DNA of 64,000 bases, from contig JAKSRD010000005.1 in assembly GCA_024403795.1 (NCBI GenBank), positions 1-64,000 on the forward strand, in the 5' to 3' direction. Below are positions 26,063-36,515 of this stretch, piece by piece (position 1 is the first letter of the stretch; each line of letters starts with the position of its first letter). The stretch comes from Saccharofermentans sp. GTDB lineage: Bacteria; Bacillota; Clostridia; Saccharofermentanales; Saccharofermentanaceae. Under the pieces are notes generated by a model that did no database searches, was not told the DNA's origin, and saw nothing but the letters and a program-made list of their open reading frames with translations. The position numbers were made by a program, and so were the translations under genes.

Positions 26063-27406
26063 TTATCTCTTGTTTGTCTTGATTGTAAGATCTTCAAGGA
26101 ATCCCTTCGGACTTCTGATCTCAAGTTCACCTTCAACCTGAACGATGAGATCATTAGCAACACCCGTAAGGATCAAGACTGATGTTCCTGCAAACCAGAC
26201 ATTCTCGAATCCTGTGAGGATTCCGACGACTGTAGGAACGATGCAGACCAATACGAGGAAGACAGCTTCAATCCAGTTAAGTCTGTATGCAGTACCCTTA
26301 ATGAAGTCTGTAGTAGGCTTACCTGATCTGATACCGTTGATCATACCGCCGTTCTTTGTAATCGAGTTAGCGATCTCTACAGGGTGGAAATTAATCTGCG
26401 TGTAGAAGAAAGTAAATGCGAATACGAGCAAGAAGTAGATCAGATAGTACCAAGCACTGCCTGTGAATGTTTCCTTAAGCCAAACTGCTACCTTATTTGT
26501 GCTGTTGCTGAAAAACAGAGAAATAATGATAGAAGGTACTGAAAGGATTGACATTGTAAAGATAACAGGCATAACACCGGACATATTGACCTTGAGCGGT
26601 ATATAGTCTCTGTTACCTCCGCGCTGTGCTCTTCCAACTACTTTCTTGGAATACTGAACAGGAATTCTTCTCTCAGCATTCTGAACAAAGAGTACGAAAA
26701 CGATGATGATTACGGCAACTAAAGCAACTACAATGAATACAGCAACTCCTGCAATTACTCCAAGTACGGCATTGTCAATCGAATCACTGATATCTACGCA
26801 CTTGTAATAGAGCGTCTCAACCATCTGAGGAAGACGTGTAACGATACCCGCAAAGATTATGAGGGATACACCGTTACCGATACCCTTATCGTTGATCTTC
26901 TCACCAAGGAATACTACAACAGCAGCACCTGCAGTAAAGCAAAGGACTACAAGACCAAAATTGAGCCACGTAGGAAGTCCTGACTTAAGAGCAGAACGTG
27001 TCGAGTAAACGAACAGGCAAGACTGTACAAAAGCCAAACAGATGGCTGAGATACGGGTAATCTTGTCCATCTTCTTTCTGCCGGACTCACCCTCTTTGGA
27101 CAGATCCTCCAAGGGCGGAATAACGACAGCTAACAGCTGGATGATGATCGATGCATTGATGTACGGTGATACACCGAGGGACAATATTGAAGCGTGGTAA
27201 AGACCACCACCTGAGATAAGGTCCATAATGCTACCGAGCTGACCCCACTGCTGGAGTATGCTGGAGAACTCTTTTGCATCAATGCCCGGAACAGGAACAA
27301 GTCCGCCGATCATAAACAAGCCTAAGATCATGAAGGTAAAGAGCAGCCTCTTACGTATAGACTCTACACGAAAAGCGTTTACTGCAGTATCAAAAATACC
27401 GTTCAT
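26063..27406 (-). CDS. secY: Protein translocase subunit SecY
   Basis: A 447-residue channel subunit of the Sec translocon with ten predicted helices. It begins with the short cytoplasmic helix (NAFRVESIRKRLLFT) and shows GGLVPVPGID, the TM2 region LSLGVSPYINASIIIQLL and the cytoplasmic loop RRIPVQYSKKVVGR. It is the last gene of the spc operon here, 5 bp after rplO. adk, map and infA do not follow; a terminator does. Confidence 0.96.
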   Translation of the reverse strand: MNGIFDTAVNAFRVESIRKRLLFTFMILGLFMIGGLVPVPGIDAKEFSSILQQWGQLGSIMDLISGGGLYHASILSLGVSPYINASIIIQLLAVVIPPLEDLSKEGESGRKKMDKITRISAICLAFVQSCLFVYSTRSALKSGLPTWLNFGLVVLCFTAGAAVVVFLGEKINDKGIGNGVSLIIFAGIVTRLPQMVETLYYKCVDISDSIDNAVLGVIAGVAVFIVVALVAVIIIVFVLFVQNAERRIPVQYSKKVVGRAQRGGNRDYIPLKVNMSGVMPVIFTMSILSVPSIIISLFFSNSTNKVAVWLKETFTGSAWYYLIYFLLVFAFTFFYTQINFHPVEIANSITKNGGMINGIRSGKPTTDFIKGTAYRLNWIEAVFLVLVCIVPTVVGILTGFENVWFAGTSVLILTGVANDLIVQVEGELEIRSPKGFLEDLTIKTNKR

Positions 27407-27411
27407 GCTTA

Positions 27412-27855
27412 TTAGCCCTCCGTAGCCGTGCCTCCGGCCTTCTCGATCTTCTCCTTAGCTGAAGCAGTGAACTTAGCAGCTGTTACATCGAGCTTCTTTG
27501 TGAGTTCGCCGTTACCGAGAATCTTGACACCGTCATTGTTCTTGGGAAGAGTGATAACACCCTTCTCAGCAAGAGCCTTAGCATCAACTGCTGTGCCGTT
27601 ATCAAATACCTCGAGGTCACCGATGTTTACTTCAATGTAAGCAGGAGCGAATCTCTTATTGTTGAAGCCTCTCTTAGGGAGACGTCTGTAAAGAGGCATT
27701 TGGCCTCCTTCAAATCCCGGTCTTACGCCGCCGCCTGAACGAGCATTCTGACCCTTGTGACCACGGCCGGCAGTCTTACCGTTGCCTGATCCTGCGCCTC
27801 TGCCCTTACGATATGCAATTGCGTTGCCTGCGGAAGTCATTTCATTGAGCTTCAT
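27412..27855 (-). CDS. rplO: 50S ribosomal protein L15
   Basis: A 147-residue L15 starting [20 protein letters not shown], with the family's Gly-rich [18 protein letters not shown] segment. A start ten codons further upstream is possible in frame, but the GGAGG at the correct distance and family alignment favour this one; the longer form would overlap rpmD. Confidence 0.94.
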   Translation of the reverse strand: MKLNEMTSAGNAIAYRKGRGAGSGNGKTAGRGHKGQNARSGGGVRPGFEGGQMPLYRRLPKRGFNNKRFAPAYIEVNIGDLEVFDNGTAVDAKALAEKGVITLPKNNDGVKILGNGELTKKLDVTAAKFTASAKEKIEKAGGTATEG

Positions 27856-27871
27856 TGCTGTGGCACCTCCA

Positions 27872-28051
27872 TTAATTCTCTTCAACGGCTACGTAGTTAA
27901 CAGCAGCTCTGATCATGCCGCGTGTAGCCTCGTTGTCAGCCTTCTCAACAGTCTGGCCGATCTTCTTCAAGCCCAAAGCTCTGATTGTAGCCTTCTCGGA
28001 CTTTCTTGCCTTATTTGTGCTCTTGACAAGCTTAATCTTAATGTTAGCCAT
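27872..28051 (-). CDS. rpmD: 50S ribosomal protein L30
   Basis: A 59-residue protein, [15 protein letters not shown] at the start, with [15 protein letters not shown] in the middle. It matches bacterial L30 in length and sequence. It lies in its usual place between rpsE and rplO, with 15 bp to the next gene upstream and 16 bp to the next gene downstream. Confidence 0.94.
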   Translation of the reverse strand: MANIKIKLVKSTNKARKSEKATIRALGLKKIGQTVEKADNEATRGMIRAAVNYVAVEEN

Positions 28052-28066
28052 TCCAGTCGGGCCTCC

Positions 28067-28585
28067 TTACTTAATCTCGTCAACTGACTTACCGCGAAGT
28101 CTTGCAACTTCTTCAGCGGACTTCAAGGACTTAAGACCCTCAATAGTAGCGTTGACCATGTTATTAGGATTGTTGGATCCGATAGACTTTGTACGGATAT
28201 CTGTGATACCTGCGAGCTCGCATACGGAACGAACAGGACCGCCTGCGATGATACCGGTACCGCCTGCAGCAGGCTTCATAACGATCTCAGCTGCAGCAAA
28301 TTCACCGATTGTCTCATGAGGGATCGTGCCGTTAACGATAGAAACATCAACGATGTTCTTCTTAGCTTCTTCGATACCCTTTCTGATAGCGTCCGGAACC
28401 TCGGTTGACTTACCGATGCCCTTACCTACACGACCCTTTCTGTCTCCGATAACTACGAGAGCAGCAAATCTCATGTTCTTACCGCCCTTAACTGTCTTGG
28501 ATACACGGCCGATGTGGATAACGCGCTCTTCGAACTCTTTATCCTTCTTTTCTTCTCTAGAATTGTTTTTAGACTCAAAAGCCAT
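28067..28585 (-). CDS. rpsE: 30S ribosomal protein S5
   Basis: A 172-residue S5 with the N-terminal double-stranded RNA-binding-like domain ([34 protein letters not shown]) and the C-terminal domain ([20 protein letters not shown]). S5 shapes the mRNA entry channel and decoding accuracy. The charged N-terminal extension is short. Confidence 0.95.
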   Translation of the reverse strand: MAFESKNNSREEKKDKEFEERVIHIGRVSKTVKGGKNMRFAALVVIGDRKGRVGKGIGKSTEVPDAIRKGIEEAKKNIVDVSIVNGTIPHETIGEFAAAEIVMKPAAGGTGIIAGGPVRSVCELAGITDIRTKSIGSNNPNNMVNATIEGLKSLKSAEEVARLRGKSVDEIK

Positions 28586-28603
28586 CTAATTTGCTCCTCC
28601 CGA

Positions 28604-28972
28604 TTAGAATGAGAGACCGGCTTCTCTTGCCGCCTCTGCCAAAGCCTGTACTCTTCCGTGATAGAGATATCCGCCACGGTCAAATACTACATCCTTGATA
28701 TTGTTGGCAATAGCGCGCTCACCGATAAGCTTACCAACTGCTGTAGCTGCCTCGATGTTGCTGCCTACGGAAACGGAACCCTTGATCTCCTTATCAAGCG
28801 TAGAAGCGCTTACAAGTGTGATTCCCTTTGTATCATCAATGATCTGAGCGTAAATGTGGCTGTTGCTTCTATATACGCAAAGACGAGGGCACTCTGTTGT
28901 TCCGGAAATCTTCTTTCTTACACGAACATGCTTTCTCTTACGAATTTCGTTTTTATCAATTCTACCAATCAT
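28604..28972 (-). CDS. rplR: 50S ribosomal protein L18
   Basis: A 122-residue L18, which binds 5S rRNA. The sequence shows [25 protein letters not shown], here cited only as the [18 protein letters not shown] region, and the C-terminal [20 protein letters not shown]. Normal length and position. Confidence 0.95.
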   Translation of the reverse strand: MIGRIDKNEIRKRKHVRVRKKISGTTECPRLCVYRSNSHIYAQIIDDTKGITLVSASTLDKEIKGSVSVGSNIEAATAVGKLIGERAIANNIKDVVFDRGGYLYHGRVQALAEAAREAGLSF

Positions 28973-28995
28973 GTTGAATATACCCCCTTTGCGCC

Positions 28996-29535
28996 TTACT
29001 TCTTAGCTCCGGTCTTACCTTCCTTGATGATAAGGTGCTCGCCGGCATACTTAATACCCTTGCCCTTATAAACATCAGGAACTCTGAGAGAACGGATCTT
29101 AGCTGCTGTCTCGCCGACAAGCTGCTTATCAGCTCCCTGGACCGTGATCTGATTATCTTTTACATCAATTGTGATGCCAGCGGGTTCAACCATCTCGATA
29201 GGATGTGAATAACCAAGGTTGAATACAACCTTGTTGCCCTGCTTCTGTGCTCTGTAACCTACACCGTTGATCTCGAGTATCTTTGTGAAACCCTCAGAAA
29301 CGCCGGTTACCATATTCTGAATGAGCGCTCTTGTAAGACCGTGAAGTGAACGATGCTGCTTCTCATCTGAAGGACGAGAAACGAGAACCTGACCACCCTC
29401 CAGCTTAACTGTGATGTCGGGATGGACATCAAGTGAGAGCTCTGCCTTTGCGCCTTTAACTGTTACATGCTGACCATCGATCTTTACATCGACGCCGGCG
29501 GGAACAGTTATGGGCATTCTGCCGATTCTTGACAT
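28996..29535 (-). CDS. rplF: 50S ribosomal protein L6
   Basis: A 179-residue L6 starting [17 protein letters not shown], with the C-terminal signature [14 protein letters not shown]. It sits near the sarcin-ricin region and translation factor site. The gap to rpsH upstream (110 bp) is the longest in the spc part of the operon and contains a hairpin. Confidence 0.95.
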   Translation of the reverse strand: MSRIGRMPITVPAGVDVKIDGQHVTVKGAKAELSLDVHPDITVKLEGGQVLVSRPSDEKQHRSLHGLTRALIQNMVTGVSEGFTKILEINGVGYRAQKQGNKVVFNLGYSHPIEMVEPAGITIDVKDNQITVQGADKQLVGETAAKIRSLRVPDVYKGKGIKYAGEHLIIKEGKTGAKK

Positions 29536-29618
29536 AAAATTTTCCTCCTGCTCTTAAGATTTAACCTCCGGACCGGTATGTCGCCGAACCGGGGCTTTTC
29601 AGAGATGTATATCTTTAA

Positions 29619-29640
29619 AGAAGCCGATTTAACGGCTTCT
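29619..29640 (-). terminator. Intra-operon hairpin between rpsH and rplF
   Basis: An 8-bp stem AGAAGCCG/CGGCTTCT with a 6-base loop begins 5 bp after the rpsH stop and is followed on the minus strand by TTTAAAG. It resembles a weak terminator, so it may tune downstream expression or mark an RNA processing site. Confidence 0.5.
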
Positions 29641-29645
29641 CAAAG

Positions 29646-30041
29646 TTACCATACGTAAGCTAAAACTTCTCCGCCTACACCGAGCTTTCTAGCCTGCTTA
29701 TCAGTCATAACACCCTTGGATGTTGAGATGATAGCAACGCCTAAGCCGTTCAATACTCTAGGCAGATTCTCTTTGTCCGCATAAGTACGAAGACCGGGCT
29801 TGGAGATTCTCTTGATACCGGAAATAACCGGCTTTCTGCCCGAATACTTGAGAGTGATTCTGATGATTCCCTGAGTATTTCCCTCGAGAGTCTCGAACTT
29901 CTCAATGTATCCTTCATCAAGGAGAATCTGAGCAATAGCCTTCTTCATGTTGGACTGAGGAACGTCAACTGTGGCGTGTCCTGCAGTTCCGGCATTGCGG
30001 ATTCTTGTAAGCATATCTGCGATTGCATCTGTGATCTGCAT
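29646..30041 (-). CDS. rpsH: 30S ribosomal protein S8
   Basis: A 131-residue S8 starting [17 protein letters not shown] and ending with [19 protein letters not shown], both typical of the family. S8 binds the central domain of 16S rRNA and in E. coli represses the spc operon; whether it does here is not visible. Confidence 0.96.
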   Translation of the reverse strand: MQITDAIADMLTRIRNAGTAGHATVDVPQSNMKKAIAQILLDEGYIEKFETLEGNTQGIIRITLKYSGRKPVISGIKRISKPGLRTYADKENLPRVLNGLGVAIISTSKGVMTDKQARKLGVGGEVLAYVW

Positions 30042-30094
30042 AATTCTTCCTCCTGTTAGTTATGGACAGTTCAAATTCTTAAGAAAGAGACCTG

Positions 30095-30280
30095 TTACCA
30101 GCTCGCCTTTCTTACGCCCGGAATCTCTCCCTTGTAAGCCATCTCACGGAAGCAAAGACGGCAAATACCGTACTTGCGAATGTAAGAGTGAGGTCTTCCG
30201 CAAATCTTGCAACGATTGTGCTGCTGAGTGGAAAACTTGGGTGTCTTCTGAGACTTAAGAATCATTGACTTCTTTGCCAT
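30095..30280 (-). CDS. rpsN: 30S ribosomal protein S14, zinc-binding type
   Basis: A 61-residue S14 with two CxxC pairs ([20 protein letters not shown]), the zinc-binding C+ form typical of Gram-positive bacteria. Length and position between rplE and rpsH are standard. Confidence 0.95.
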   Translation of the reverse strand: MAKKSMILKSQKTPKFSTQQHNRCKICGRPHSYIRKYGICRLCFREMAYKGEIPGVRKASW

Positions 30281-30297
30281 GTGTTATCTCCTCCAAA

Positions 30298-30837
30298 TTA
30301 CTTGCGGAAAGGCATACCCATAAGCTTCAGGAGCTCGAATGCCTCTTCGTCTGTTCCGGCAGTAGTAACAATGATGATGTCCATACCGCGAATCTTGTCA
30401 ATCTTATCGTAGTCGATTTCAGGGAACATAAGCTGCTCCTTGATACCCATCGCATAGTTGCCGTGACCGTCGAAAGAATTGGGATTGATTCCGCGGAAGT
30501 CACGTACACGAGGAAGAGCAAGGCTGATGAGCTTATCGAGGAAGTAATACATATTATCGCCTCTCAAAGTAACCTTGCATCCGATCTTCATGCCTTCTCT
30601 GAGCTTGAATGCTGCGATTGACTTTGTGGATACCGTTGCAACAGGCTTCTGACCTGCAATGATGCCCATGTCGCGCATAGCGCTCTCAAGAGCCTTCGGG
30701 TTATCCTTAACCTCACCTACACCCATGTTAAGAACGATCTTGTCGATCTTCGGGATCTGCATAGATGAGCTGTACTTAAACTTCTCCTGAAGTGCGGGTG
30801 CTACTTCGGAAACGTACTTGTCTTTTAATCTGGTCAT
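30298..30837 (-). CDS. rplE: 50S ribosomal protein L5
   Basis: A 179-residue L5, which binds 5S rRNA and touches the P-site tRNA. Signatures include [28 protein letters not shown] and the C-terminal [15 protein letters not shown]. Three bases separate it from rplX. Confidence 0.96.
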   Translation of the reverse strand: MTRLKDKYVSEVAPALQEKFKYSSSMQIPKIDKIVLNMGVGEVKDNPKALESAMRDMGIIAGQKPVATVSTKSIAAFKLREGMKIGCKVTLRGDNMYYFLDKLISLALPRVRDFRGINPNSFDGHGNYAMGIKEQLMFPEIDYDKIDKIRGMDIIIVTTAGTDEEAFELLKLMGMPFRK

Positions 30838-30840
30838 TGA

Positions 30841-31194
30841 TTACTCCCCCTTCTTAGCCTTAGAAACCGTATCGATGACCTCGCCGGATCTCTTTGCGAT
30901 CCTGGACTTAGAACCGTCTTCGTTAATACGGTAGCCAACTCTTGTAGGCTTGCCTGTCTTGGGGTCAACGAGCATAACGTTAGATGCATCGATGGAACCT
31001 TCACGATCAACGATACCGGAAGGAGCTGTCTGGCTTCTGGCCTTCTGATGCTTCTTAACCATGTTTACGCCTTCTACGTAAACTCTGCCCTTCTTCTCAT
31101 CAACCATGAGAACCTTACCCTGAGCGCCCTTGTCCTTGCCGGAAATAACAATGACCTGGTCGTCTTTCTTTACATGAACACTACTCTTAGCCAT
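30841..31194 (-). CDS. rplX: 50S ribosomal protein L24
   Basis: A 117-residue L24 with the KOW motif (DDQVIVISGKDKGAQGKV) near the N-terminus and VEGVNMVKKHQKA in the middle. L24 is an assembly initiator of the 50S subunit. The C-terminal ten or so residues are a slightly longer basic tail than in many homologues. Confidence 0.95.
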   Translation of the reverse strand: MAKSSVHVKKDDQVIVISGKDKGAQGKVLMVDEKKGRVYVEGVNMVKKHQKARSQTAPSGIVDREGSIDASNVMLVDPKTGKPTRVGYRINEDGSKSRIAKRSGEVIDTVSKAKKGE

Positions 31195-31206
31195 GTCTAT
31201 TCCTCC

Positions 31207-31575
31207 TTAAAGAACTTCCGGAGCGAGAGAAAGGATCTTCATGTAGTCCTTATCTCTTAACTCTCTTGCTATTGGTCCAAAGATACGAGTTCCGCGGGGA
31301 TTCTTGTCTTCCTTGATGATGACAGCCGCATTCTCGTCAAACTTAATATAAGAACCATCATTACGTCTTACGCCCTGCTTTGAACGTACGACAACTGCTT
31401 TAACTACATCGCCCTTCTTGACCATGCCGCCGGGAGCAGCGCTCTTAACGGAGCAAACGATAACATCGCCGATATTAGCGTACTTACGCCATGAGCCACC
31501 CAAAACCTTGATGCAGAGAAGCTCTTTTGCTCCGGTGTTGTCGGCAGATCTGAGTCTGGATTCAACCTGAATCAT
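31207..31575 (-). CDS. rplN: 50S ribosomal protein L14
   Basis: A 122-residue L14 starting [19 protein letters not shown] and ending with [16 protein letters not shown], both diagnostic. Usual length is 122. It lies at the subunit interface of the 50S particle. Confidence 0.97.
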   Translation of the reverse strand: MIQVESRLRSADNTGAKELLCIKVLGGSWRKYANIGDVIVCSVKSAAPGGMVKKGDVVKAVVVRSKQGVRRNDGSYIKFDENAAVIIKEDKNPRGTRIFGPIARELRDKDYMKILSLAPEVL

Positions 31576-31599
31576 CTGATATATCCTCCTTTAATCGCC

Positions 31600-31857
31600 T
31601 TACTTAGCCTTCTCAACGACCTCGACCAGTCTCCAACGCTTATCCTTGGAAATCGGACGTGTCTCCATAACTTCAACCTTATCGCCTACATGAGCTTCGT
31701 TGTTCTCATCGTGAGCCTTAAGCTTGTAAGTTCTCTTCATGATCTTTCCGTAAAGAGGGTGCTTAACGTGCTCTACGACGGAAACTGTGATCGTCTTATC
31801 CATCTTGTCGGATGTAACGAGACCGACTCTGGTTTTTCTTAAATTTCTTTCAGCCAT
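31600..31857 (-). CDS. rpsQ: 30S ribosomal protein S17
   Basis: An 85-residue S17 with [19 protein letters not shown] at the start and the family segment [19 protein letters not shown]. It binds 16S rRNA helix 11. Position between rpmC and rplN is standard. Confidence 0.96.
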   Translation of the reverse strand: MAERNLRKTRVGLVTSDKMDKTITVSVVEHVKHPLYGKIMKRTYKLKAHDENNEAHVGDKVEVMETRPISKDKRWRLVEVVEKAK

Positions 31858-31871
31858 TTGTCGTCCCCTCC

Positions 31872-32072
31872 TTACTTATTAGCAGCGAGCTGCTTCTCGC
31901 GCTGAATTGTCATTACTCTAGCGATATCACGCTTAACCTGTGCAATCTGAGCTGTGTTATCAAGCTGGTTTGTTGCATGCTGGAAGCGGAGCTTAAAAAG
32001 TTCTTCCTTCAAAGAAGCGAGTTCAGAAGAAAGTTCTTCATCAGACATCTTACGGATTTCTTCAGCCTTCAT
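31872..32072 (-). CDS. rpmC: 50S ribosomal protein L29
   Basis: A 66-residue two-helix protein, [19 protein letters not shown], with [18 protein letters not shown] in the middle, clearly L29. It overlaps the end of rplP by 11 bp, implying translational coupling. Confidence 0.95.
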   Translation of the reverse strand: MKAEEIRKMSDEELSSELASLKEELFKLRFQHATNQLDNTAQIAQVKRDIARVMTIQREKQLAANK

Positions 32073-32490
32073 TTGTACTTGCCTCCTCTTTAGCTATGAT
32101 CTTTGTTCTGCAAGGAAGCTTGTGTCCTGCAAGACGTAATGCTTCTCTGGCATCTGCCTCAGATACGCCTGAGATCTCGAAAAGAACTCTTCCCGGCTTA
32201 ACAACTGCGCACCAGTACTCGTTTGCAGCCTTACCTGAACCCATTCGGACCTGTGCAGGCTTCTTTGAAACCGGCTTATCAGGGAAGATCTTGATCCAAA
32301 CCTTACCGCCACGCTTGATGTATCTGTTGATTGCGATACGGGCAGCTTCGATCTGATTTGACTTGATCCAGCAAGGCTCAAGTGCTACGAGACCGAAATC
32401 ACCGTAAGCTACGAAGTTACCACGATGAGCCTGGCCCTTCATGGTACCTCTCTGCTGCTTTCTATATTTTGTTCTCTTAGGAAGTAACAT
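32062..32490 (-). CDS. rplP: 50S ribosomal protein L16
   Basis: A 142-residue L16 beginning [15 protein letters not shown], with the family segment [16 protein letters not shown]. It lies near the A-site of the peptidyl transferase centre. Its ATG shares a base with the rpsC stop codon. Confidence 0.96.
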   Translation of the reverse strand: MLLPKRTKYRKQQRGTMKGQAHRGNFVAYGDFGLVALEPCWIKSNQIEAARIAINRYIKRGGKVWIKIFPDKPVSKKPAQVRMGSGKAANEYWCAVVKPGRVLFEISGVSEADAREALRLAGHKLPCRTKIIAKEEASTNEG

Positions 32491-33239
32491 TAAGCTTTTC
32501 CTCCTTCAGGCTTCTTAGTCTGGCTCTTCTGGCCGAATACTTCACCCTTGTAGATCCAAACCTTAACACCGATGATACCGTATGTTGTATTTGCTTCAGC
32601 AAAACCATAATCGATATCAGCACGGAGTGTCTGGAGCGGGATGGTACCCTCGTGATATGTCTCGGATCTTGCGATCTCGGCACCGCCCAAACGGCCGGAG
32701 CACTTTGTCTTGATTCCGAGAACACCGGGCTGCTTCATAGCCATCTGCATTGCTCTCTTCATTGCTCTTCTGAAGCTTGCACGATTCTCAAGCTGAGAAG
32801 CGATGTTCTGAGCAACAAGAACTGCATCTGTATCGCTGTTCTTGATAACTTCGATATCAACTGTGAATGTTCTCTTCTTATCCTTAGCGACGTTCTTGTT
32901 GAATTCCTTCTCAAGAGCATCCTTAAGAGCCATTCTTCCTGAGCCCTTGTCTCCGCCTACGAGCGAAGGACGAGCTGTCTTAACGATAACGTTGATTCTG
33001 TCTGTTCCTTTACGATCGATGATGACCTTGGAAACACCTGCAACATTTGTACGATTCTCGTCAACAGGCTTCTTAGCGTTGCCTCTTGCGATAGGATCGA
33101 TAGCCTTCATTACGAATGCGCGGATCTTCTGGTCTTCGACAAGACAATCAGAAAAGGTATTCTTGTCGGCATACCAGTGTGAGCTCCAGTCATCGATAAC
33201 GCCTACTCTAAGTCCATTCGGGTTAACTTTCTGACCCAT
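32490..33239 (-). CDS. rpsC: 30S ribosomal protein S3
   Basis: A 249-residue S3 with the start [18 protein letters not shown], a KH domain around residues 40-110, and the C-terminal [17 protein letters not shown] and [10 protein letters not shown] segments. S3 forms part of the mRNA entry site and its helicase function. The C-terminal tail is short and basic. Confidence 0.96.
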   Translation of the reverse strand: MGQKVNPNGLRVGVIDDWSSHWYADKNTFSDCLVEDQKIRAFVMKAIDPIARGNAKKPVDENRTNVAGVSKVIIDRKGTDRINVIVKTARPSLVGGDKGSGRMALKDALEKEFNKNVAKDKKRTFTVDIEVIKNSDTDAVLVAQNIASQLENRASFRRAMKRAMQMAMKQPGVLGIKTKCSGRLGGAEIARSETYHEGTIPLQTLRADIDYGFAEANTTYGIIGVKVWIYKGEVFGQKSQTKKPEGGKA

Positions 33240-33251
33240 GCTTAAACCTCC

Positions 33252-33728
33252 TTATACCCTTTCCTTGAGAACTACAGTGATATGACTTGTTCTCTTCTTG
33301 ATCGAACTAGCCGAACCTCTTGCTCTCGGGATGTATCTCTTGAGAACAGGGCCGGGATTGGAAATGCACTCAGCAACATAAAGCTTATCTCTGGAAAGGT
33401 CAAAGTTGTTAACTGCGTTAGCTTCAGCTGACTTAAGGACCTTAGCGATGACAGGTGATGCTGCCTTAGGTGTGTATGTAAGGATAGCATAAGCATCATC
33501 CAGGGACTTACCCTTGATGAGATCAGCAACTACTCTTACCTTACGGGGAGCAATTCTGATGTACTTAGCTGTAGCTGTTCCTCTATCTCTTCCCATTCCG
33601 AGAAGCTTTCTCTGCGCCTTTGTCGGAGTGGGGAGCTTGTTTGAAGACTTGGAAGGAGCCGCATAAGCCTCAAGGATCTTCTCGCGGTTCTTTTCAATAT
33701 TCTCTCTGCTTAAAATAATCTTTTCCAC
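33252..33728 (-). CDS. rplV: 50S ribosomal protein L22, with N-terminal extension
   Basis: A 158-residue L22. The conserved core starts near residue 50 ([19 protein letters not shown]) and ends with the [16 protein letters not shown] segment whose loop lines the exit tunnel. Common L22 proteins have 110-115 residues, so about 45 extra residues lie at the N-terminus. The GTG start is chosen because an AAGGAGGG ribosome binding site precedes it, while the inner Met at residue 46 lacks one. Confidence 0.92.
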   Translation of the reverse strand: MEKIILSRENIEKNREKILEAYAAPSKSSNKLPTPTKAQRKLLGMGRDRGTATAKYIRIAPRKVRVVADLIKGKSLDDAYAILTYTPKAASPVIAKVLKSAEANAVNNFDLSRDKLYVAECISNPGPVLKRYIPRARGSASSIKKRTSHITVVLKERV

Positions 33729-33745
33729 AGAACTTACCCTCCTTA

Positions 33746-34024
33746 TTAGTTAGAAGCGGACTTCTCGTTGCTTGTGTGACCGCCAAACTTACGTGTAGGT
33801 GCGAACTCGCCAAGCTTGTGTCCTACCATATCCTCAGTAACGTATACCGGGACATGCTTGTGACCATCATAAACAGCAATTGTGTGGCCGACGAATTCAG
33901 GGAAGATTGTTGAAGATCTTGACCAAGTCTGGATGATCTTCTTCTCATTGGCATCATTCAACGCCGTGACCTTCTTCATGAGAGCGTCCTGAACGTAATA
34001 GCCCTTTTTGGTTGATCTACTCAT
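33746..34024 (-). CDS. rpsS: 30S ribosomal protein S19
   Basis: A 92-residue S19, [19 protein letters not shown], with [20 protein letters not shown] and [16 protein letters not shown]. It sits in the 30S head with S13. Standard length and position. Confidence 0.97.
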   Translation of the reverse strand: MSRSTKKGYYVQDALMKKVTALNDANEKKIIQTWSRSSTIFPEFVGHTIAVYDGHKHVPVYVTEDMVGHKLGEFAPTRKFGGHTSNEKSASN

Positions 34025-34036
34025 TGAACTGCCTCC

Positions 34037-34867
34037 TTATGCCTTTCTCGACTTAACAATATACTTGCTGGACTGCTTCTTCTTATTACGTGTCTTCTTA
34101 CCCAATGTAGGAACACCCCAAGGTGTAACAGGGCCAGGAAGACCGATAGGAGACTTACCTTCACCACCGCCGTGAGGGTGATCATTAGGGTTCATTACAA
34201 CACCTCTGACTGAAGGTCTTACGCCAGCATGTCTGGACTTACCAGCTTTACCGAGCTTAACGTTCTCATGCTCTGCGTTGCCGATCGAACCGATCATTGC
34301 GCGGCACTTCTCGGGAACCATACGAACTTCGCCGGAAGGAAGTCTGATCTGTGCAAAACCATTCTCCTTAGCCATGAGCTGTGCAGAAGCACCGGCTGTT
34401 CTTACGAGCTGAGCGCCCTTACCGGGATTCATCTCTACGCAGCAGATTACTGTACCTACCGGGATGGATGAGATGGGAAGAACGTTACCGTTAAGAATAT
34501 CTGCATCCGGGCCGCTCTCAACCTTGTGACCTACCTTGAGGCCCTCGGGAGCGAGGATGTATGACTTAACACCATCAACATACTGGATGAGTGCCAAGTA
34601 AGCTGTTCTGTTAGGATCGTACTCGATTGCCTTGACTGTAGCAGGGATTCCTACTCTGTCACGCTTCCAATCGATTACTCTGAGCTTGGTACGGTTACCG
34701 CCGCCGATATGGCGAACCGTGATACGGCCATATGAATTACGACCGCCTGTCTTCTTCCTTGCTACAAGAAGGCTCTTCTCCGGGTCCTTCTTGGTTAACT
34801 GGGAATAGTCAGCTATGGCCATTCCACGCACTGCCGGAGAAGTAGGTTTAAATGTTTTAACTGCCAT
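34037..34867 (-). CDS. rplB: 50S ribosomal protein L2
   Basis: A 276-residue L2, needed for peptidyl transferase activity and subunit joining. It shows [18 protein letters not shown] near the N-terminus and the diagnostic C-terminal [17 protein letters not shown] containing the conserved His. Standard length. Confidence 0.97.
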   Translation of the reverse strand: MAVKTFKPTSPAVRGMAIADYSQLTKKDPEKSLLVARKKTGGRNSYGRITVRHIGGGNRTKLRVIDWKRDRVGIPATVKAIEYDPNRTAYLALIQYVDGVKSYILAPEGLKVGHKVESGPDADILNGNVLPISSIPVGTVICCVEMNPGKGAQLVRTAGASAQLMAKENGFAQIRLPSGEVRMVPEKCRAMIGSIGNAEHENVKLGKAGKSRHAGVRPSVRGVVMNPNDHPHGGGEGKSPIGLPGPVTPWGVPTLGKKTRNKKKQSSKYIVKSRKA

Positions 34868-34891
34868 TTTAATATCTCTCCTTCGTTAACA

Positions 34892-35245
34892 TTACTGACC
34901 AAAACCGAATTCTTCGATTGACGTCTTGTTCTTAGCGCCGGTCTTAACTGCCTTACCACCCTTGCCGAGGTATGCACCCTCAACAGAATCTGTAGCGATA
35001 GTAACAACTGCCTTCTTGTAAGAAGCTGTCTTACCGGGCTTGTTTCTAAGTCTCTTTACCTTACCGTCAAAGTTAGCAACGTTAACGGAAACAACCTTAA
35101 CACCAAAGAGCTTCTCAGCTGCTGCCTTGATCTCCGGCTTCTCTGCATCAGATGCAACTACGAATGTGTACTTGCCTTCTTCTGTGATAGCCATCGTCTT
35201 CTCTGTGATGATGGGCTTAATGATTACATCATAGGGTGACTTCAT
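34892..35245 (-). CDS. rplW: 50S ribosomal protein L23
   Basis: A 117-residue L23, MKSPYDVIIKPIITEKTM, which sits at the tunnel exit and docks SRP and trigger factor. The last about 20 residues (KTGAKNKTSIEEFGFGQ) extend beyond most homologues (95-100 residues). It overlaps the end of rplD by 4 bp. Confidence 0.95.
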   Translation of the reverse strand: MKSPYDVIIKPIITEKTMAITEEGKYTFVVASDAEKPEIKAAAEKLFGVKVVSVNVANFDGKVKRLRNKPGKTASYKKAVVTIATDSVEGAYLGKGGKAVKTGAKNKTSIEEFGFGQ

Positions 35246-35865
35246 TTGTACACCTCCTCGATCTTCTCAACTGCAGCCTTTGTAGCTACGAAGCTGTCAT
35301 ACTTGAGGATGTCCATAACATTGATCGTATTAACCAAAGCTGTCTTAACATCCTTGATGTTTCTTGCAGAGAGCTCTGCATTCTTGTTTGAACCGTCGAG
35401 AACGATGAGTGAAGACTCGCCTGCGCCGATAGCCTTGAGTGCCTTAGCAACTGTAGCTGTCTTAACTTCAGCAAGATCCATGTTCTCGAGAACGATCATC
35501 TTATCAGATGCAACCTTTGAAGAGAGAGCAGACTTAAGAGCAAGTCTCTTGATCTTCTTAGGTACTGTGTAGCTGTATGATCTGGGGTTAGGTCCAAAGA
35601 TTACGCCGCCGCCGACATACTGAGCGGAACGTGTTGAACCGTGACGAGCACGACCTGTACCCTTCTGTCTGTAAGGACGCTTACCGCCGCCGGATACTTC
35701 GCTTCTTGTCTTTGTCTTCTGTGTGCCCTGTCTGCGATTAGCAAGCTGATTTCTAACTACTGTAGACATAGCTGCTGCATTGGGCTCGATGCCGAAAATC
35801 TCATCGGAAAGCTCGATGGAACCCGTAACGGCACCTGTTAGATCTTTAATATCAATTTTAGCCAT
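35242..35865 (-). CDS. rplD: 50S ribosomal protein L4
   Basis: A 207-residue L4 with QKGTGRARHGSTRSAQYVGG (the internal loop reaching the exit tunnel) and KIKRLALKSALSSK. In E. coli L4 controls the S10 operon by binding its leader RNA; the leader here (37020-37258) is unlike that of E. coli, so the same role would be a guess. Confidence 0.96.
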   Translation of the reverse strand: MAKIDIKDLTGAVTGSIELSDEIFGIEPNAAAMSTVVRNQLANRRQGTQKTKTRSEVSGGGKRPYRQKGTGRARHGSTRSAQYVGGGVIFGPNPRSYSYTVPKKIKRLALKSALSSKVASDKMIVLENMDLAEVKTATVAKALKAIGAGESSLIVLDGSNKNAELSARNIKDVKTALVNTINVMDILKYDSFVATKAAVEKIEEVYK

Positions 35866-35882
35866 TATTTTGTTCCTCCGTC

Positions 35883-36515
35883 TTATTTAGAAGCCTTAAC
35901 AGTATTCTCAACTGTTACGATTCCACCCTTAGGACCCGGAATTGCACCTCTGATTACGAGAATTCCTCTGTCGCCGTCAACCATAACAACGCTGAGGTTC
36001 TGTACTGTGCAATTAACTGCGCCCATATGTCCAGGCATCTTCTTACCGGGTACAACTCTACCGGGTGTAGAAGTAGCGCCCATTGAACCGACTCTTCTGT
36101 GATACATTGAGCCGTGGCCTGAAGGACCACCCTTCTGACCGTGACGCTTGATGTTGCCCTGGAAACCCTTACCCTTGGATACGCCGCTTACGTCAACCTT
36201 ATCGCCGACTGCGAACATATCGGATACCTTGATCTCCTGTCCGAGGCTGTACTCCTCATCAGGTGTGAACTCGCGGATAATTCTCTTAGGCTCAACGTCA
36301 GCCTTCTTGAACTGTCCTGCGTCAGGCTTGTTAACAAGCTTTGCTCTGATGGAACCTGAGCCTACTTTGCAGGCCTTGTATCCGTCAGTTTCTTCCGTCT
36401 TGTTCTGGAGCACGTACATAGGCTCGCAGCTTATAACGGTTGCCGGAATAACATTGCCGTTCTCGTCGAACAACTGAGTCATGCCGGACTTTCTGCCAAT
36501 TATGAATTTCGTCAT
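35883..36515 (-). CDS. rplC: 50S ribosomal protein L3
   Basis: A 210-residue L3, KFIIGRKSGMTQLFDENG at the start, with SKGKGFQGNIKRHGQKGGPS and the GHMGAVNCTVQNL-type C-terminal region. L3 reaches the peptidyl transferase centre. The 112-bp gap to rpsJ has no gene and only short G/C-rich pairings. Confidence 0.96.
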   Translation of the reverse strand: MTKFIIGRKSGMTQLFDENGNVIPATVISCEPMYVLQNKTEETDGYKACKVGSGSIRAKLVNKPDAGQFKKADVEPKRIIREFTPDEEYSLGQEIKVSDMFAVGDKVDVSGVSKGKGFQGNIKRHGQKGGPSGHGSMYHRRVGSMGATSTPGRVVPGKKMPGHMGAVNCTVQNLSVVMVDGDRGILVIRGAIPGPKGGIVTVENTVKASK

